NCBI RefSeq assembly: GCF_964656455.1
Contig: NC_135715.1
Span: 81,880,414 to 81,944,413, forward strand
Direction of reading: 5' to 3'
Length of the DNA stretch: 64,000 bases
DNA from: Halichoerus grypus
Taxonomy: Eukaryota > Chordata > Mammalia > Carnivora > Phocidae
Numbering within the stretch: position 1 is the first letter of the stretch; each line of letters starts with the position of its first letter. The notes beneath the pieces were generated by a model, which worked only from the letters and a program-made list of their open reading frames with translations, searched no databases and was not told where the DNA came from. Below are positions 8,101 through 21,300 of this stretch, in pieces. The translations under genes and the position numbers were made by a program.

Positions 8101-9551
8101 GGAACCCGTTCCCCAGGCTCTCACCCACGGTAGCCTGGAAAGTGCTTCCTCCCTCAGAGACGTGGATGGTAGCTAAAGCACGATTTCTCTACCGTGTTGT
8201 TTCTTCGAGGTAGAACGCTAGCTATTAGACTGCCATGCAAATGTGGGGCTGCCGTGCTAGCTTGGTCAAACACATGGGGAGTCGTGTTCTGCCTTTCGCA
8301 GGGGCCTGAGTCTCACTCGCAAAAAGCTTTGGACTCCCTTGCAGTGCTCTCACGCACGCACACCACAAAATGCTGCCACCCTCAGGAGCAGCTGTTTTAC
8401 CTGCAGCACAGGCTCTCAACCGAGTTTTTCCTTCGAGTTAGGTGGCTGTGTTTAAGGCGGCGCACACACCCTCTCGAATGGTACTAGCCCCATAACCAGG
8501 ATGTGAGTTAAGAGCTGCCTTCTGTACCGGCCTGTCTCTCCCCGATATTACGATATTGAAACCGTCCCCAGGCTCTCAGCCACAGTACACCCTAAACTGC
8601 TCCGCCCACAGAGAGGTCGACGGTAGCTAAAGCACGATTTCTCTACAGTGTTGTTTCTTCGAGTTAGAACGCTAGCTATTAGACTGCCATGCAAATGTGG
8701 GGCTGCCGTGCTAGCTTGGTCAAACACATGGGGAGTCGTGTTCTGCCTTTTGCTGGGGCCTGAGTCTCACTCGCAAAAAGCTTTGGACTCCCTTGCACTA
8801 CTCTCACGCACGCACACAACAAAATGCTGCCACCCTCAGGAGCACCTGTTTTACCTGAAGCACAGGCTCTCAATCAAGTTTTCCTTCGAGTTAGGTGGCT
8901 GTGTTGAAGCCTGCACACACACCCTGGCGAACGGTACCAGCCCCATAACCATGATGTGTGTTGAGAGCTGCCTTCTGTACCGGCCTGCCTCTCCCCGATA
9001 TTATGATATTGAAACTGTGCCCAGGCTCTCAGCCACAGTACACCCTAAACTGCTTCGCCCACAGAGAGGTCGACGGTAGCTAAAGCACGGTTTCTCTGCT
9101 GTGTAGTTTCTTCGAGTTAGAACGCTAGCTATTAGACTTCCATGCAAAAGTGGGGCTGCCGTGCTAGCGTGATGAAACACATGGGGAGTCGTGTTCTGCC
9201 TTTCGCTGGGGCCTGAGTCTCACTCGCAAAAAGCTTTGGACTTCCTTGCAGTGCTCTCACGCACGCACACAACAAAATGCTGCCACCCTCAGGAGCAGCT
9301 GTTTGACCTGACGCACAAGCTCTGAACCGAGATTTTCCTTCGAGTTAGGTGGCTGTGTTTACCCTGGGCAACGGTACTAGCCCCATACCCATGATGTGGG
9401 TTGAGAGCTGCCTTCTGTACCGGCCTGTCTCTCCCCCGATATTACGATATTGAAACCGTCCCCAGGCTCTCAGCCACAGTACACCCTAAACTGCTTCGCC
9501 CACAGAGAGGTCGACGGTAGCTAAAGCACGGTTTGTCTACAGTGTTGTTTG
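5144..9551 (+). repeat. Higher-order unit 2 (4,408 bp)
   Basis: Diagnostic states are GTAGTAG in monomer 1, CACCACCCAATG near 5303, AGGCATGG, GACCA with its variant base at 5528, (TA)6 and CACATG in monomer 12. TTCGAGGTAG at the start of monomer 12 and GCACGATTTC near 8635 are shared only with unit 6. From about 5529 rightwards this unit matches unit 6, and this is where the 17,638-bp super-period begins. Confidence 0.95.
6367..7064 (+). mobile_element. L1 3' end, unit 2
   Basis: Breakpoints and both 14-bp flanks are as in unit 1. It has (TA)6 and GATCTGTACC. Confidence 0.93.
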
Positions 9552-10774
9552 TTCGAGTTAGAAAGCTAGCTATTAGACTTCCATTCAAAAGTGGGGCCGC
9601 AGTACTAGTTTCATGGAGCAAGTGGGGAGTCGTGTTCTGGCTTCTTCCGGGGCCTGGGTCTCACAAGGAAAATGGTTTTGGACTCACTTGCTGTGCACTC
9701 ACGCATGCACACCACACAATGCGTCCACCCTGACGCATGGCTCTTTTAGCCGAAGCAGGAATTCCCTACAGAGTTGTTCCTTTGAGTTAGGTGGTTGGCT
9801 TATGGCCTGCAGGCACACCCGGGGCAAGGGGACTAGCCTCATAAACAAGAGGTGAGTTGAGAGCTGCCTTCCGCACCGGCCTGTTTCTCACTCCATTTCA
9901 CGTATGGGACCCTTTCCCCGGTATCTCATACACGAGCACTATACAACTCCTGCGGCTTCAGGAACGGCAATGGTAGCTAAAGCGCAGTAAGGCTACAGCA
10001 TTGATTCTTGGTGTTAGTAGCCTGGTAGGCGAATGAGCTGCAGCTGGGATTCTTTACAGACTTGTTTCTTCCCAGTCAGGGTCGAGCACATAGCATTCCA
10101 AGCACACATGGAGCAGTAGTCTTAGCTTCAGGTAGCAAGAGCTGAGTCCAGAGGTGCCTTCTGCCCGGACCTATTTCTCCCTTGGTTTCACGTATGGAAC
10201 CCGTTCCCCAGGCTCTCAGCCACGGTACTCCGTGTAATGCTTCCTCCGTCTAGAGGTCGACGGTAGCTAAAGCACGGTTTGTCTACAGTGTTGTTTCTTC
10301 GAGTGAGAACACTAGCTGTTAGACTTCCATGCAAAAGTGGGGCTGCCGTGCTAGCGTGATGAAACACATGGGGAGTCGTGTTCTGCCTTCTGCTGGGGCC
10401 TGAGGCTCATTCACAAAAAGCTTTGGACTCCCTTGCAGTGCTCTCATGCACGCACACAACAAAATGCTTCCACCCTCAGGAGCGGCTCTTTTAGCTGAAG
10501 CATGGATTCTCCAGCGAGTTTTTCCTTCGAGTTAGGCAGTTTTCATGAAGCCTGCACACACACCCGGGGCAACGGTACTAGCCCCATAACCATGGTTTGA
10601 GTTGAGAGCTGCCTTCTCTCCGGCCTGTCTCTCCCTCGATTTCACGAAACGGAACCCGTCCCCAGGCTCTCACCCACCGTACACCCTAAACTGCTTCCTC
10701 CCACATAGAGGTCGTCGGTAGCTAAAGCACGGTTTCTCTTCAGTGTTGTTTCTCCGAGTTAGAACGCTTGCTAT

Positions 10775-11478
10775 GAATGTCCACAATAGCCAAACTGTGG
10801 AAAGAGCCATGTCCACCAACAGATGAATGGATAAAGAAGAGGGGGTATATATATATATATATACAATGGAATATTATGCAGCCATCAAAAGGAATGAGAT
10901 CTTGCCATCTGCAACGACGTGGATGGAACTGGAGGGTATCATGCTGAGCGAAATAAGTCAAACCGAGAAAGACATGTATCATATGACCTCACTGATATGA
11001 GGAATTCTTAATCTCAGGAAACAAACTGAGGGTTGCTAGAGTGGGGGGTGGGGTGGGAGGGATGGGGTCACTGGGTGTTGGACACTGTGGAGGGTATGTG
11101 TTCTGGTAAGCGCTGTGAATTGTGCAAGACTGTTGAATCTCAGATCTCTACCTCTGAAACAAATAATGCAATATATGTTAAGAAAGAAAAAAAGAAGAAG
11201 AAGAATGTAGCAGGAGGGGAAGAATGAAGGGGGGAAAATCGGAGGGGGAGAAGAACCATGAGAGATGATGGACTCTGAAAAACAAACTGAGGGTTCTAGA
11301 GGGGAGGGGGCTGGGAGGATGGCTTAGCCTGGTGATGGGTATTGAGCAGGGCACGTTCTGCATGGAGCACTGGGTGTTATGCACAAACAATGAATCATGG
11401 AACACTATATCTAAAACTAATGATGTAATGTATGGGGATTAACATAACAATAAAAACATTAAATAATAATTAAAAAAA
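10775..11478 (+). mobile_element. L1 3' end, unit 3 (TA-expanded, 704 bp)
   Basis: It has (TA)9 and GATCTCTACC. The right flank reads AGAATGCTTGCTAT, one base away from the left flank. Confidence 0.93.
10846..10863. repeat. (TA)9 microsatellite allele, unit 3
   Basis: This is three TA steps longer than the common allele and accounts fully for the unit length of 4,414 bp. Confidence 0.9.
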
Positions 11479-13965
11479 AGAATGCTTGCTATTAGACTTC
11501 CATGCAAAAGTGGGGCCGCAGTGCTAGCCTCAGGAAACAAGTGGGGAGTCATGTTCTGCCTTCTGCCGGGGCCTGAGTCCCACACGGAAAATGGGTCTGG
11601 ACTCACTTGCAGTGCGCTCACGCATGCACACAGCAAAATGCGTCCACCCTCCGGCATGGCTACTTTAGCCGAAGCAGGAAATCTCTACAGAGTTGTTCCT
11701 TTGAGTTAGGTGGTTGGCTTTAGCCCTGCAGGCACACCCGGGGCAAGGGTACTAGCCTCATAAACAAGAGGTGAGTTGAGAACTGCCTTCCGCTCCGGCC
11801 TGTTTCTCACTCCATTTCACGTATGGGACCCTTTCCCCGGGCTCTCAGACAGACACGAGCACTGTCAAATTCCTCTGGCTTCAGGAACGGCAATGTTAAC
11901 TCAAGCGCAGTAACTCTATAGCATTGATTCTTGGTGTTAGTAGCCTGGGAACTAGGCTTCCAGGCACACAGGGTACAGCAGTGCTAATCTCCTCAAACAA
12001 GAGGGGAGTCGACAGCAGCCTTCCTTCCAGGCCTGCTTCTCACTCCGAGTTACGTTTAGGTTCCATTTCTCATGCTTTCACAAAAACACACAACAGATGA
12101 AGTGCACGCTCAGGAAGGGCGATCTTTGCTGAGGCACGGGTCCTCCGCACTTTTGTTCCTTTCCGTTGGGTGGATGGCACTTAGGACTACACGCACACAC
12201 GGGAGAGCCGATCTAGTTTCCCGAAACAAGAGTTGAGTCGATAGCTGCCTCCTGCCCATGCTTATTTCTGCCTCGGAATTCTGCTGGGACTCATTCCCCA
12301 GGTTTGCACTCAAGCAGAGTTGAAAATCCTGCCACCCTGTGGAGAGGCGAATGAGCTGAAGCTGGGATTCTTGACCGGCTTCTTTCTGCCAAAACAGTGT
12401 GGAGCACTTAGCATTCCTATGCACACATGGAGCAGTAGTGTTAGCTTCAGGTAACAAGAGCTGAGTCGAGAGGTGCCTTCTGGCCCGGACTTCTTCTCCC
12501 TCGGTCTCACGTAAGGAACCCGTTCCCCAGGCTCTCACCCACGGTAGCCTGGAAAGTGCTTCCTCCCTCAGAGACGTGGATGGTAGCTAAAGCACGATTT
12601 CTCTACCGTGTTGTTTCTTCGAGTTAGAACGCTAGCTATTAGACTGCCATGCAAATGTGGGGCTGCCGTGCTAGCTTGGTCAAACACGTGGGGAGTCGTG
12701 TTCTGCCTTTCGCAGGGGCCTGAGTCTCACTCGCAAAAAGCTTTGGACTCCCTTGCAGTGCTCTCACGCACGCACACCACAAAATGCTGCCACCCTCAGG
12801 AGCAGCTGTTTTACCTGCAGCACAGGCTCTCAACCGAGTTTTTCCTTCGAGTTAGGTGGCTGTGTTTAAGGCGGCACACACACCCTCTCGAATGGTACTA
12901 GCCCCATAACCAGGATGTGAGTTAAGAGCTGCCTTCTGTACCGGCCTGTCTCTCCCCGATATTACGATATTGAAACCGTCCCCAGGCTCTCAGCCACAGT
13001 ACACCCTAAACTGCTCCGCCCACAGAGAGGTCGACGGTAGCTAAAGCACGGTTTCTCTACAGTGTTGTTTCTTCGAGTTAGAACGCTAGCTATTAGACTG
13101 CCATGCAAATGTGGGGCTGCCGTGCTAGCTTGGTCAAACACATGGGGAGTCGTGTTCTGCCTTTTGCTGGGGCCTGAGTCTCACTCGCAAAAAGCTTTGG
13201 ACTCCCTTGCACTACTCTCACGCACGCACACAACAAAATGCTGCCACCCTCAGGAGCACCTGTTTTACCTGAAGCACAGGCTCTCAATCAAGTTTTCCTT
13301 CGAGTTAGGTGGCTGTGTTGAAGCCTGCACACACACCCTGGCGAACGGTACCAGCCCCATAACCATGATGTGTGTTGAGAGCTGCCTTCTGTACCGGCCT
13401 GCCTCTCCCCGATATTATGATATTGAAACTGTGCCCAGGCTCTCAGCCACAGTACACCCTAAACTGCTTCGCCCACAGAGAGGTCGACGGTAGCTAAAGC
13501 ACGGTTTCTCTGCTGTGTAGTTTCTTCGAGTTAGAACGCTAGCTATTAGACTTCCATGCAAAAGTGGGGCTGCCGTGCTAGCGTGATGAAACACATGGGG
13601 AGTCGTGTTCTGCCTTTCGCTGGGGCCTGAGTCTCACTCGCAAAAAGCTTTGGACTTCCTTGCAGTGCTCTCACGCACGCACACAACAACATGCTGCCAC
13701 CCTCAGGAGCAGCTGTTTGACCTGACGCACAAGCTCTGAACCGAGATTTTCCTTCGAGTTAGGTGGCTGTGTTTACCCTGGGCAACGGTACTAGCCCCAT
13801 ACCCATGATGTGGGTTGAGAGCTGCCTTCTGTACCGGCCTGTCTCTCCCCCGATATTACGATATTGAAACCGTCCCCAGGCTCTCAGCCACAGTACACCC
13901 TAAACTGCTTCGCCCACAGAGAGGTCGACGGTAGCTAAAGCACGGTTTGTCTACAGTGTTGTTTG

Positions 13966-16900
13966 TTCGAGTTAGAAAGCTAGCTATTAGACTTCCATTC
14001 AAAAGGGGGGCCGCAGTACTAGTTTCATGGAGCAAGTGGGGAGTCGTGTTCTGGCTTCTTCCGGGGCCTGGGTCTCACAAGGAAAATGGTTTTGGACTCA
14101 CTTGCTGTGCACTCACGCATGCACACCACACAATGCGTCCACCCTGACGCATGGCTCTTTTAGCCGAAGCAGGAATTCCCTACAGAGTTGTTCCTTTGAG
14201 TTAGGTGGTTGGCTTATGGCCTGCAGGCACACCCGGGGCAAGGGGACTAGCCTCATAAACAAGAGGTGAGTTGAGAGCTGCCTTCCGCACCGGCCTGTTT
14301 CTCACTCCATTTCACGTATGGGACCCTTTCCCCGGTCTCTCATACACGACCACTATACAACTCCTGCGGCTTCAGGAACGGCAATGGTAGCTAAAGCGCA
14401 GTAAGGCTACAGCATTGATTCTTGGTGTTAGTAGCCTGGTAGGCGAATGAGCTGCAGCTGGGATTCTTTACAGACTTGTTTCTTCCCAGTCAGGGTCGAG
14501 CACATAGCATTCCAAGCACACATGGAGCAGTAGTCTTAGCTTCAGGTAGCAAGAGCTGAGTCCAGAGGTGCCTTCTGCCCGGACCTATTTCTCCCTTGGT
14601 TTCACGTATGGAACCCGTTCCCCAGGCTCTCAGCCACGGTACTCCGTGTAATGCTTCCTCCGTCTAGAGGTCGACGGTAGCTAAAGCACGGTTTGTCTAC
14701 AGTGTTGTTTCTTCGAGTGAGAACACTAGCTGTTAGACTTCCATGCAAAAGTGGGGCTGCCGTGCTAGCGTGATGAAACACATGGGGAGTCGTGTTCTGC
14801 CTTCTGCTGGGGCCTGAGGCTCATTCACAAAAAGCTTTGGACTCCCTTGCAGTGCTCTCATGCACGCACACAACAAAATGCTTCCACCCTCAGGAGCGGC
14901 TCTTTTAGCTGAAGCATGGATTCTCCAGCGAGTTTTTCCTTCGAGTTAGGCAGTTTTCATGAAGCCTGCACACACACCCGGGGCAACGGTACTAGCCCCA
15001 TAACCATGGTTTGAGTTGAGAGCTGCCTTCTCTCCGGCCTGTCTCTCCCTCGATTTCACGAAACGGAACCCGTCCCCAGGCTCTCACCCACCGTACACCC
15101 TAAACTGCTTCCTCCCACATAGAGGTCGTCGGTAGCTAAAGCACGGTTTCTCTTCAGTGTTGTTTCTCCGAGTTAGAACGCTTGCTATGAATGTCCACAA
15201 TAGCCAAACTGTGGAAAGAGCCATGTCCACCAACAGATGAATGGATAAAGAAGAGGGGGTATATATATATACAATGGAATATTATGCAGCCATCAAAAGG
15301 AATGAGATCTTGCCATCTGCAACGACGTGGATGGAACTGGAGGGTATCATGCTGAGCGAAATAAGTCAAACCGAGAAAGACATGTATCATATGACCTCAC
15401 TGATATGAGGAATTCTTAATCTCAGGAAACAAACTGAGGGTTGCTAGAGTGGGGGGTGGGGTGGGAGGGATGGGGTCACTGGGTGTTGGACACTGTGGAG
15501 GGTATGTGTTCTGGTAAGCGCTGTGAATTGTGCAAGACTGTTGAATCTCAGATCTGTACCTCTGAAACAAATAATGCAATATATGTTAAGAAAGAAAAAA
15601 AGAAGAAGAAGAATGTAGCAGGAGGGGAAGAATGAAGGGGGGAAAATCGGAGGGGGAGAAGAACCATGAGAGATGATGGACTCTGAAAAACAAACTGAGG
15701 GTTCTAGAGGGGAGGGGGCTGGGAGGATGGCTTAGCCTGGTGATGGGTATTGAGCAGGGCACGTTCTGCATGGAGCACTGGGTGTTATGCACAAACAATG
15801 AATCATGGAACACTATATCTAAAACTAATGATGTAATGTATGGGGATTAACATAACAATAAAAACATTAAATAATAATTAAAAAAAAGAACGCTTGCTAT
15901 TAGACTTCCATGCAAAAGTGGGGCCGCAGTGCTAGCCTCAGGAAACAAGTGGGGAGTCATGTTCTGCCTTCTGCCGGGGCCTGAGTCCCACACGGAAAAT
16001 GGGTCTGGACTCACTTGCAGTGCGCTCACGCATGCACACAGCAAAATGCGTCCACCCTCCGGCATGGCTACTTTAGCCGAAGCAGGAAATCTCTACAGAG
16101 TTGTTCCTTTGAGTTAGGTGGTTGGCTTTAGCCCTGCAGGCACACCCGGGGCAAGGGTACTAGCCTCATAAACAAGAGGTGAGTTGAGAACTGCCTTCCG
16201 CTCCGGCCTGTTTCTCACTCCATTTCACGTATGGGACCCTTTCCCCGGGCTCTCAGACAGACACGAGCACTGTCAAATTCCTCTGGCTTCAGGAACGGCA
16301 ATGTTAACTCAAGCGCAGTAACTCTATAGCATTGATTCTTGGTGTTAGTAGCCTGGGAACTAGGCTTCCAGGCACACAGGGTACAGCAGTGCTAATCTCC
16401 TCAAACAAGAGGGGAGTCGACAGCAGCCTTCCTTCCAGGCCTGCTTCTCACTCCGAGTTACGTTTAGGTTCCATTTCTCATGCTTTCACAAAAACACACA
16501 ACAGATGAAGTGCACGCTCAGGAAGGGCGATCTTTGCTGAGGCACGGGTCCTCCGCACTTTTGTTCCTTTCCGTTGGGTGGATGGCACTTAGGACTACAC
16601 GCACACACGGGAGAGCCGATCTAGTTTCCCGAAACAAGAGTTGAGTCGATAGCTGCCTCCTGCCCATGCTTATTTCTGCCTCGGAATTCTGCTGGGACTC
16701 ATTCCCCAGGTTTGCACTCAAGCAGAGTTGAAAATCCTGCCACCCTGTGGAGAGGCGAATGAGCTGAAGCTGGGATTCTTGACCGGCTTCTTTCTGCCAA
16801 AACAGTGTGGAGCACTTAGCATTCCTATGCACACATGGAGCAGTAGTGTTAGCTTCAGGTAACAAGAGCTGAGTCGAGAGGTGCCTTCTGGCCCGGACTT

Positions 16901-18373
16901 CTTCTCCCTCGGTCTCACGTAAGGAACCCGTTCCCCAGGCTCTCACCCACGGTAGCCTGGAAAGTGCTTCCTCCCTCAGAGACGTGGATGGTAGCTAAAG
17001 CACGATTTCTCTACCGTGTTGTTTCTTCGAGTTAGAACGCTAGCTATTAGACTGCCATGCAAATGTGGGGCTGCCGTGCTAGCTTGGTCAAACACGTGGG
17101 GAGTCGTGTTCTGCCTTTCGCAGGGGCCTGAGTCTCACTCGCAAAAAGCTTTGGACTCCCTTGCAGTGCTCTCACGCACGCACACCACAAAATGCTGCCA
17201 CCCTCAGGAGCAGCTGTTTTACCTGCAGCACAGGCTCTCAACCGAGTTTTTCCTTCGAGTTAGGTGGCTGTGTTTAAGGCGGCGCACACACCCTCTCGAA
17301 TGGTACTAGCCCCATAACCAGGATGTGAGTTAAGAGCTGCCTTCTGTACCGGCCTGTCTCTCCCCGATATTACGATATTGAAACCGTCCCCAGGCTCTCA
17401 GCCACAGTACACCCTAAACTGCTCCGCCCACAGAGAGGTCGACGGTAGCTAAAGCACGGTTTCTCTACAGTGTTGTTTCTTCGAGTTAGAACGCTAGCTA
17501 TTAGACTGCCATGCAAATGTGGGGCTGCCGTGCTAGCTTGGTCAAACACATGGGGAGTCGTGTTCTGCCTTTTGCTGGGGCCTGAGTCTCACTCGCAAAA
17601 AGCTTTGGACTCCCTTGCACTACTCTCACGCACGCACACAACAAAATGCTGCCACCCTCAGGAGCACCTGTTTTACCTGAAGCACAGGCTCTCAATCAAG
17701 TTTTCCTTCGAGTTAGGTGGCTGTGTTGAAGCCTGCACACACACCCTGGCGAACGGTACCAGCCCCATAACCATGATGTGTGTTGAGAGCTGCCTTCTGT
17801 ACCGGCCTGCCTCTCCCCGATATTATGATATTGAAACTGTGCCCAGGCTCTCAGCCACAGTACACCCTAAACTGCTTCGCCCACAGAGAGGTCGACGGTA
17901 GCTAAAGCACGGTTTCTCTGCTGTGTAGTTTCTTCGAGTTAGAACGCTAGCTATTAGACTTCCATGCAAAAGTGGGGCTGCCGTGCTAGCGTGATGAAAC
18001 ACATGGGGAGTCGTGTTCTGCCTTTCGCTGGGGCCTGAGTCTCACTCGCAAAAAGCTTTGGACTTCCTTGCAGTGCTCTCACGCACGCACACAACAAAAT
18101 GCTGCCACCCTCAGGAGCAGCTGTTTGACCTGACGCACAAGCTCTGAACCGAGATTTTCCTTCGAGTTAGGTGGCTGTGTTTACCCTGGGCAACGGTACT
18201 AGCCCCATACCCATGATGTGGGTTGAGAGCTGCCTTCTGTACCGGCCTGTCTCTCCCCCGATATTACGATATTGAAACCGTCCCCAGGCTCTCAGCCACA
18301 GTACACCCTAAACTGCTTCGCCCACAGAGAGGTCGACGGTAGCTAAAGCACGGTTTGTCTACAGTGTTGTTTG
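13966..18373 (+). repeat. Higher-order unit 4 (4,408 bp, type D)
   Basis: Diagnostic states are an AAAAGGGGGG run in monomer 1 (T to G, shared with units 8 and 14), GTACTAG, ACGCATGG, GACCA near 14349, (TA)6, CACGTG at 17093-17098 and GGCGGCGCACAC in monomer 13. It matches unit 8 at every marker I compared. Confidence 0.95.
15189..15886 (+). mobile_element. L1 3' end, unit 4
   Basis: It has (TA)6, GATCTGTACC and matching flanks. Confidence 0.93.
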
Positions 18374-21300
18374 TTCGAGTTAGAAAGCTAGCTATTAGAC
18401 TTCCATTCAAAAGTGGGGCCGCAGTACTAGTTTCATGGAGCAAGTGGGGAGTCGTGTTCTGGCTTCTTCCGGGGCCTGGGTCTCACAAGGAAAATGGTTT
18501 TGGACTCACTTGCTGTGCACTCACGCATGTACACCACCCAATGCGTCCACCCTGAGGCATGGCTCTTTTAGCCGAAGCAGGAATTCCCTACAGAGTTGTT
18601 CCTTTGAGTTAGGTGGTTGGCTTATGGCCTGCAGGCACACCCGGGGCAAGGGGACTAGCCTCATAAACAAGAGGTGAGTTGAGAGCTGCCTTCCGCACCG
18701 GCCTGTTTCTCACTCCATTTCACGTATGGGACCCTTTCCCCGGTCTCTCATACACGAGCACTATACAACTCCTGCGGCTTCAGGAACGGCAATGGTAGCT
18801 AAAGCGCAGTAAGGCTACAGCATTGATTCTTGGTGTTAGTAGCCTGGTAGGCGAATGAGCTGCAGCTGGGATTCTTTACAGACTTGTTTCTTCCCAGTCA
18901 GGGTCGAGCACATAGCATTCCAAGCACACATGGAGCAGTAGTCTTAGCTTCAGGTAGCAAGAGCTGAGTCCAGAGGTGCCTTCTGCCCGGACCTATTTCT
19001 CCCTTGGTTTCACGTATGGAACCCGTTCCCCAGGCTCTCAGCCACGGTACTCCGTGTAATGCTTCCTCCGTCTAGAGGTCGACGGTAGCTAAAGCACGGT
19101 TTCTCTACAGTGTTGTTTCTTCGAGTGAGAACACTAGCTGTTAGACTTCCATGCAAAAGTGGGGCTGCCGTGCTAGCGTGATGAAACACATGGGGAGTCG
19201 TGTTCTGCCTTCTGCTGGGGCCTGAGGCTCATTCACAAAAAGCTTTGGACTCCCTTGCAGTGCTCTCATGCACGCACACAACAAAATGCTTCCACCCTCA
19301 GGAGCGGCTCTTTTAGCTGAAGCATGGATTCTCCAGCGAGTTTTTCCTTCGAGTTAGGCAGTTTTCATGAAGCCTGCACACACACCCGGGGCAACGGTAC
19401 TAGCCCCATAACCATGGTTTGAGTTGAGAGCTGCCTTCTCTCCGGCCTGTCTCTCCCTCGATTTCACGAAACGGAACCCGTCCCCAGGCTCTCACCCACC
19501 GTACACCCTAAACTGCTTCCTCCCACATAGAGGTCGTCGGTAGCTAAAGCACGGTTTCTCTTCAGTGTTGTTTCTCCGAGTTAGAACGCTTGCTATGAAT
19601 GTCCACAATAGCCAAACTGTGGAAAGAGCCATGTCCACCAACAGATGAATGGATAAAGAAGAGGGGGTATATATATATACAATGGAATATTATGCAGCCA
19701 TCAAAAGGAATGAGATCTTGCCATCTGCAACGACGTGGATGGAACTGGAGGGTATCATGCTGAGCGAAATAAGTCAAACCGAGAAAGACATGTATCATAT
19801 GACCTCACTGATATGAGGAATTCTTAATCTCAGGAAACAAACTGAGGGTTGCTAGAGTGGGGGGTGGGGTGGGAGGGATGGGGTCACTGGGTGTTGGACA
19901 CTGTGGAGGGTATGTGTTCTGGTAAGCGCTGTGAATTGTGCAAGACTGTTGAATCTCAGATCTGTACCTCTGAAACAAATAATGCAATATATGTTAAGAA
20001 AGAAAAAAAGAAGAAGAAGAATGTAGCAGGAGGGGAAGAATGAAGGGGGGAAAATCGGAGGGGGAGAAGAACCATGAGAGATGATGGACTCTGAAAAACA
20101 AACTGAGGGTTCTAGAGGGGAGGGGGCTGGGAGGATGGCTTAGCCTGGTGATGGGTATTGAGCAGGGCACGTTCTGCATGGAGCACTGGGTGTTATGCAC
20201 AAACAATGAATCATGGAACACTATATCTAAAACTAATGATGTAATGTATGGGGATTAACATAACAATAAAAACATTAAATAATAATTAAAAAAAAGAACG
20301 CTTGCTATTAGACTTCCATGCAAAAGTGGGGCCGCAGTGCTAGCCTCAGGAAACAAGTGGGGAGTCATGTTCTGCCTTCTGCCGGGGCCTGAGTCCCACA
20401 CGGAAAATGGGTCTGGACTCACTTGCAGTGCGCTCACGCATGCACACAGCAAAATGCGTCCACCCTCCGGCATGGCTACTTTAGCCGAAGCAGGAAATCT
20501 CTACAGAGTTGTTCCTTTGAGTTAGGTGGTTGGCTTTAGCCCTGCAGGCACACCCGGGGCAAGGGTACTAGCCTCATAAACAAGAGGTGAGTTGAGAACT
20601 GCCTTCCGCTCCGGCCTGTTTCTCACTCCATTTCACGTATGGGACCCTTTCCCCGGGCTCTCAGACAGACACGAGCACTGTCAAATTCCTCTGGCTTCAG
20701 GAACGGCAATGTTAACTCAAGCGCAGTAACTCTATAGCATTGATTCTTGGTGTTAGTAGCCTGGGAACTAGGCTTCCAGGCACACAGGGTACAGCAGTGC
20801 TAATCTCCTCAAACAAGAGGGGAGTCGACAGCAGCCTTCCTTCCAGGCCTGCTTCTCACTCCGAGTTACGTTTAGGTTCCATTTCTCATGCTTTCACAAA
20901 AACACACAACAGATGAAGTGCACGCTCAGGAAGGGCGATCTTTGCTGAGGCACGGGTCCTCCGCACTTTTGTTCCTTTCCGTTGGGTGGATGGCACTTAG
21001 GACTACACGCACACACGGGAGAGCCGATCTAGTTTCCCGAAACAAGAGTTGAGTCGATAGCTGCCTCCTGCCCATGCTTATTTCTGCCTCGGAATTCTGC
21101 TGGGACTCATTCCCCAGGTTTGCACTCAAGCAGAGTTGAAAATCCTGCCACCCTGTGGAGAGGCGAATGAGCTGAAGCTGGGATTCTTGACCGGCTTCTT
21201 TCTGCCAAAACAGTGTGGAGCACTTAGCATTCCTATGCACACATGGAGCAGTAGTGTTAGCTTCAGGTAACAAGAGCTGAGTCGAGAGGTGCCTTCTGGC

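Larger units (their letters stand above)
9552..13965 (+). repeat. Higher-order unit 3 (4,414 bp, type C)
   Basis: Diagnostic states are GTACTAG in monomer 1, ACGCATGG, the private-to-C GGTATCTC near 9921, GAGCA, (TA)9 at 10846-10863, GATCTCTACC in the L1, a C-to-T change in the right L1 target-site duplication, CACGTG at 12685-12690, and ACAACAACATG in monomer 16. The six extra bases come from the TA run. Unit 7 has the same set of states. Confidence 0.95.
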
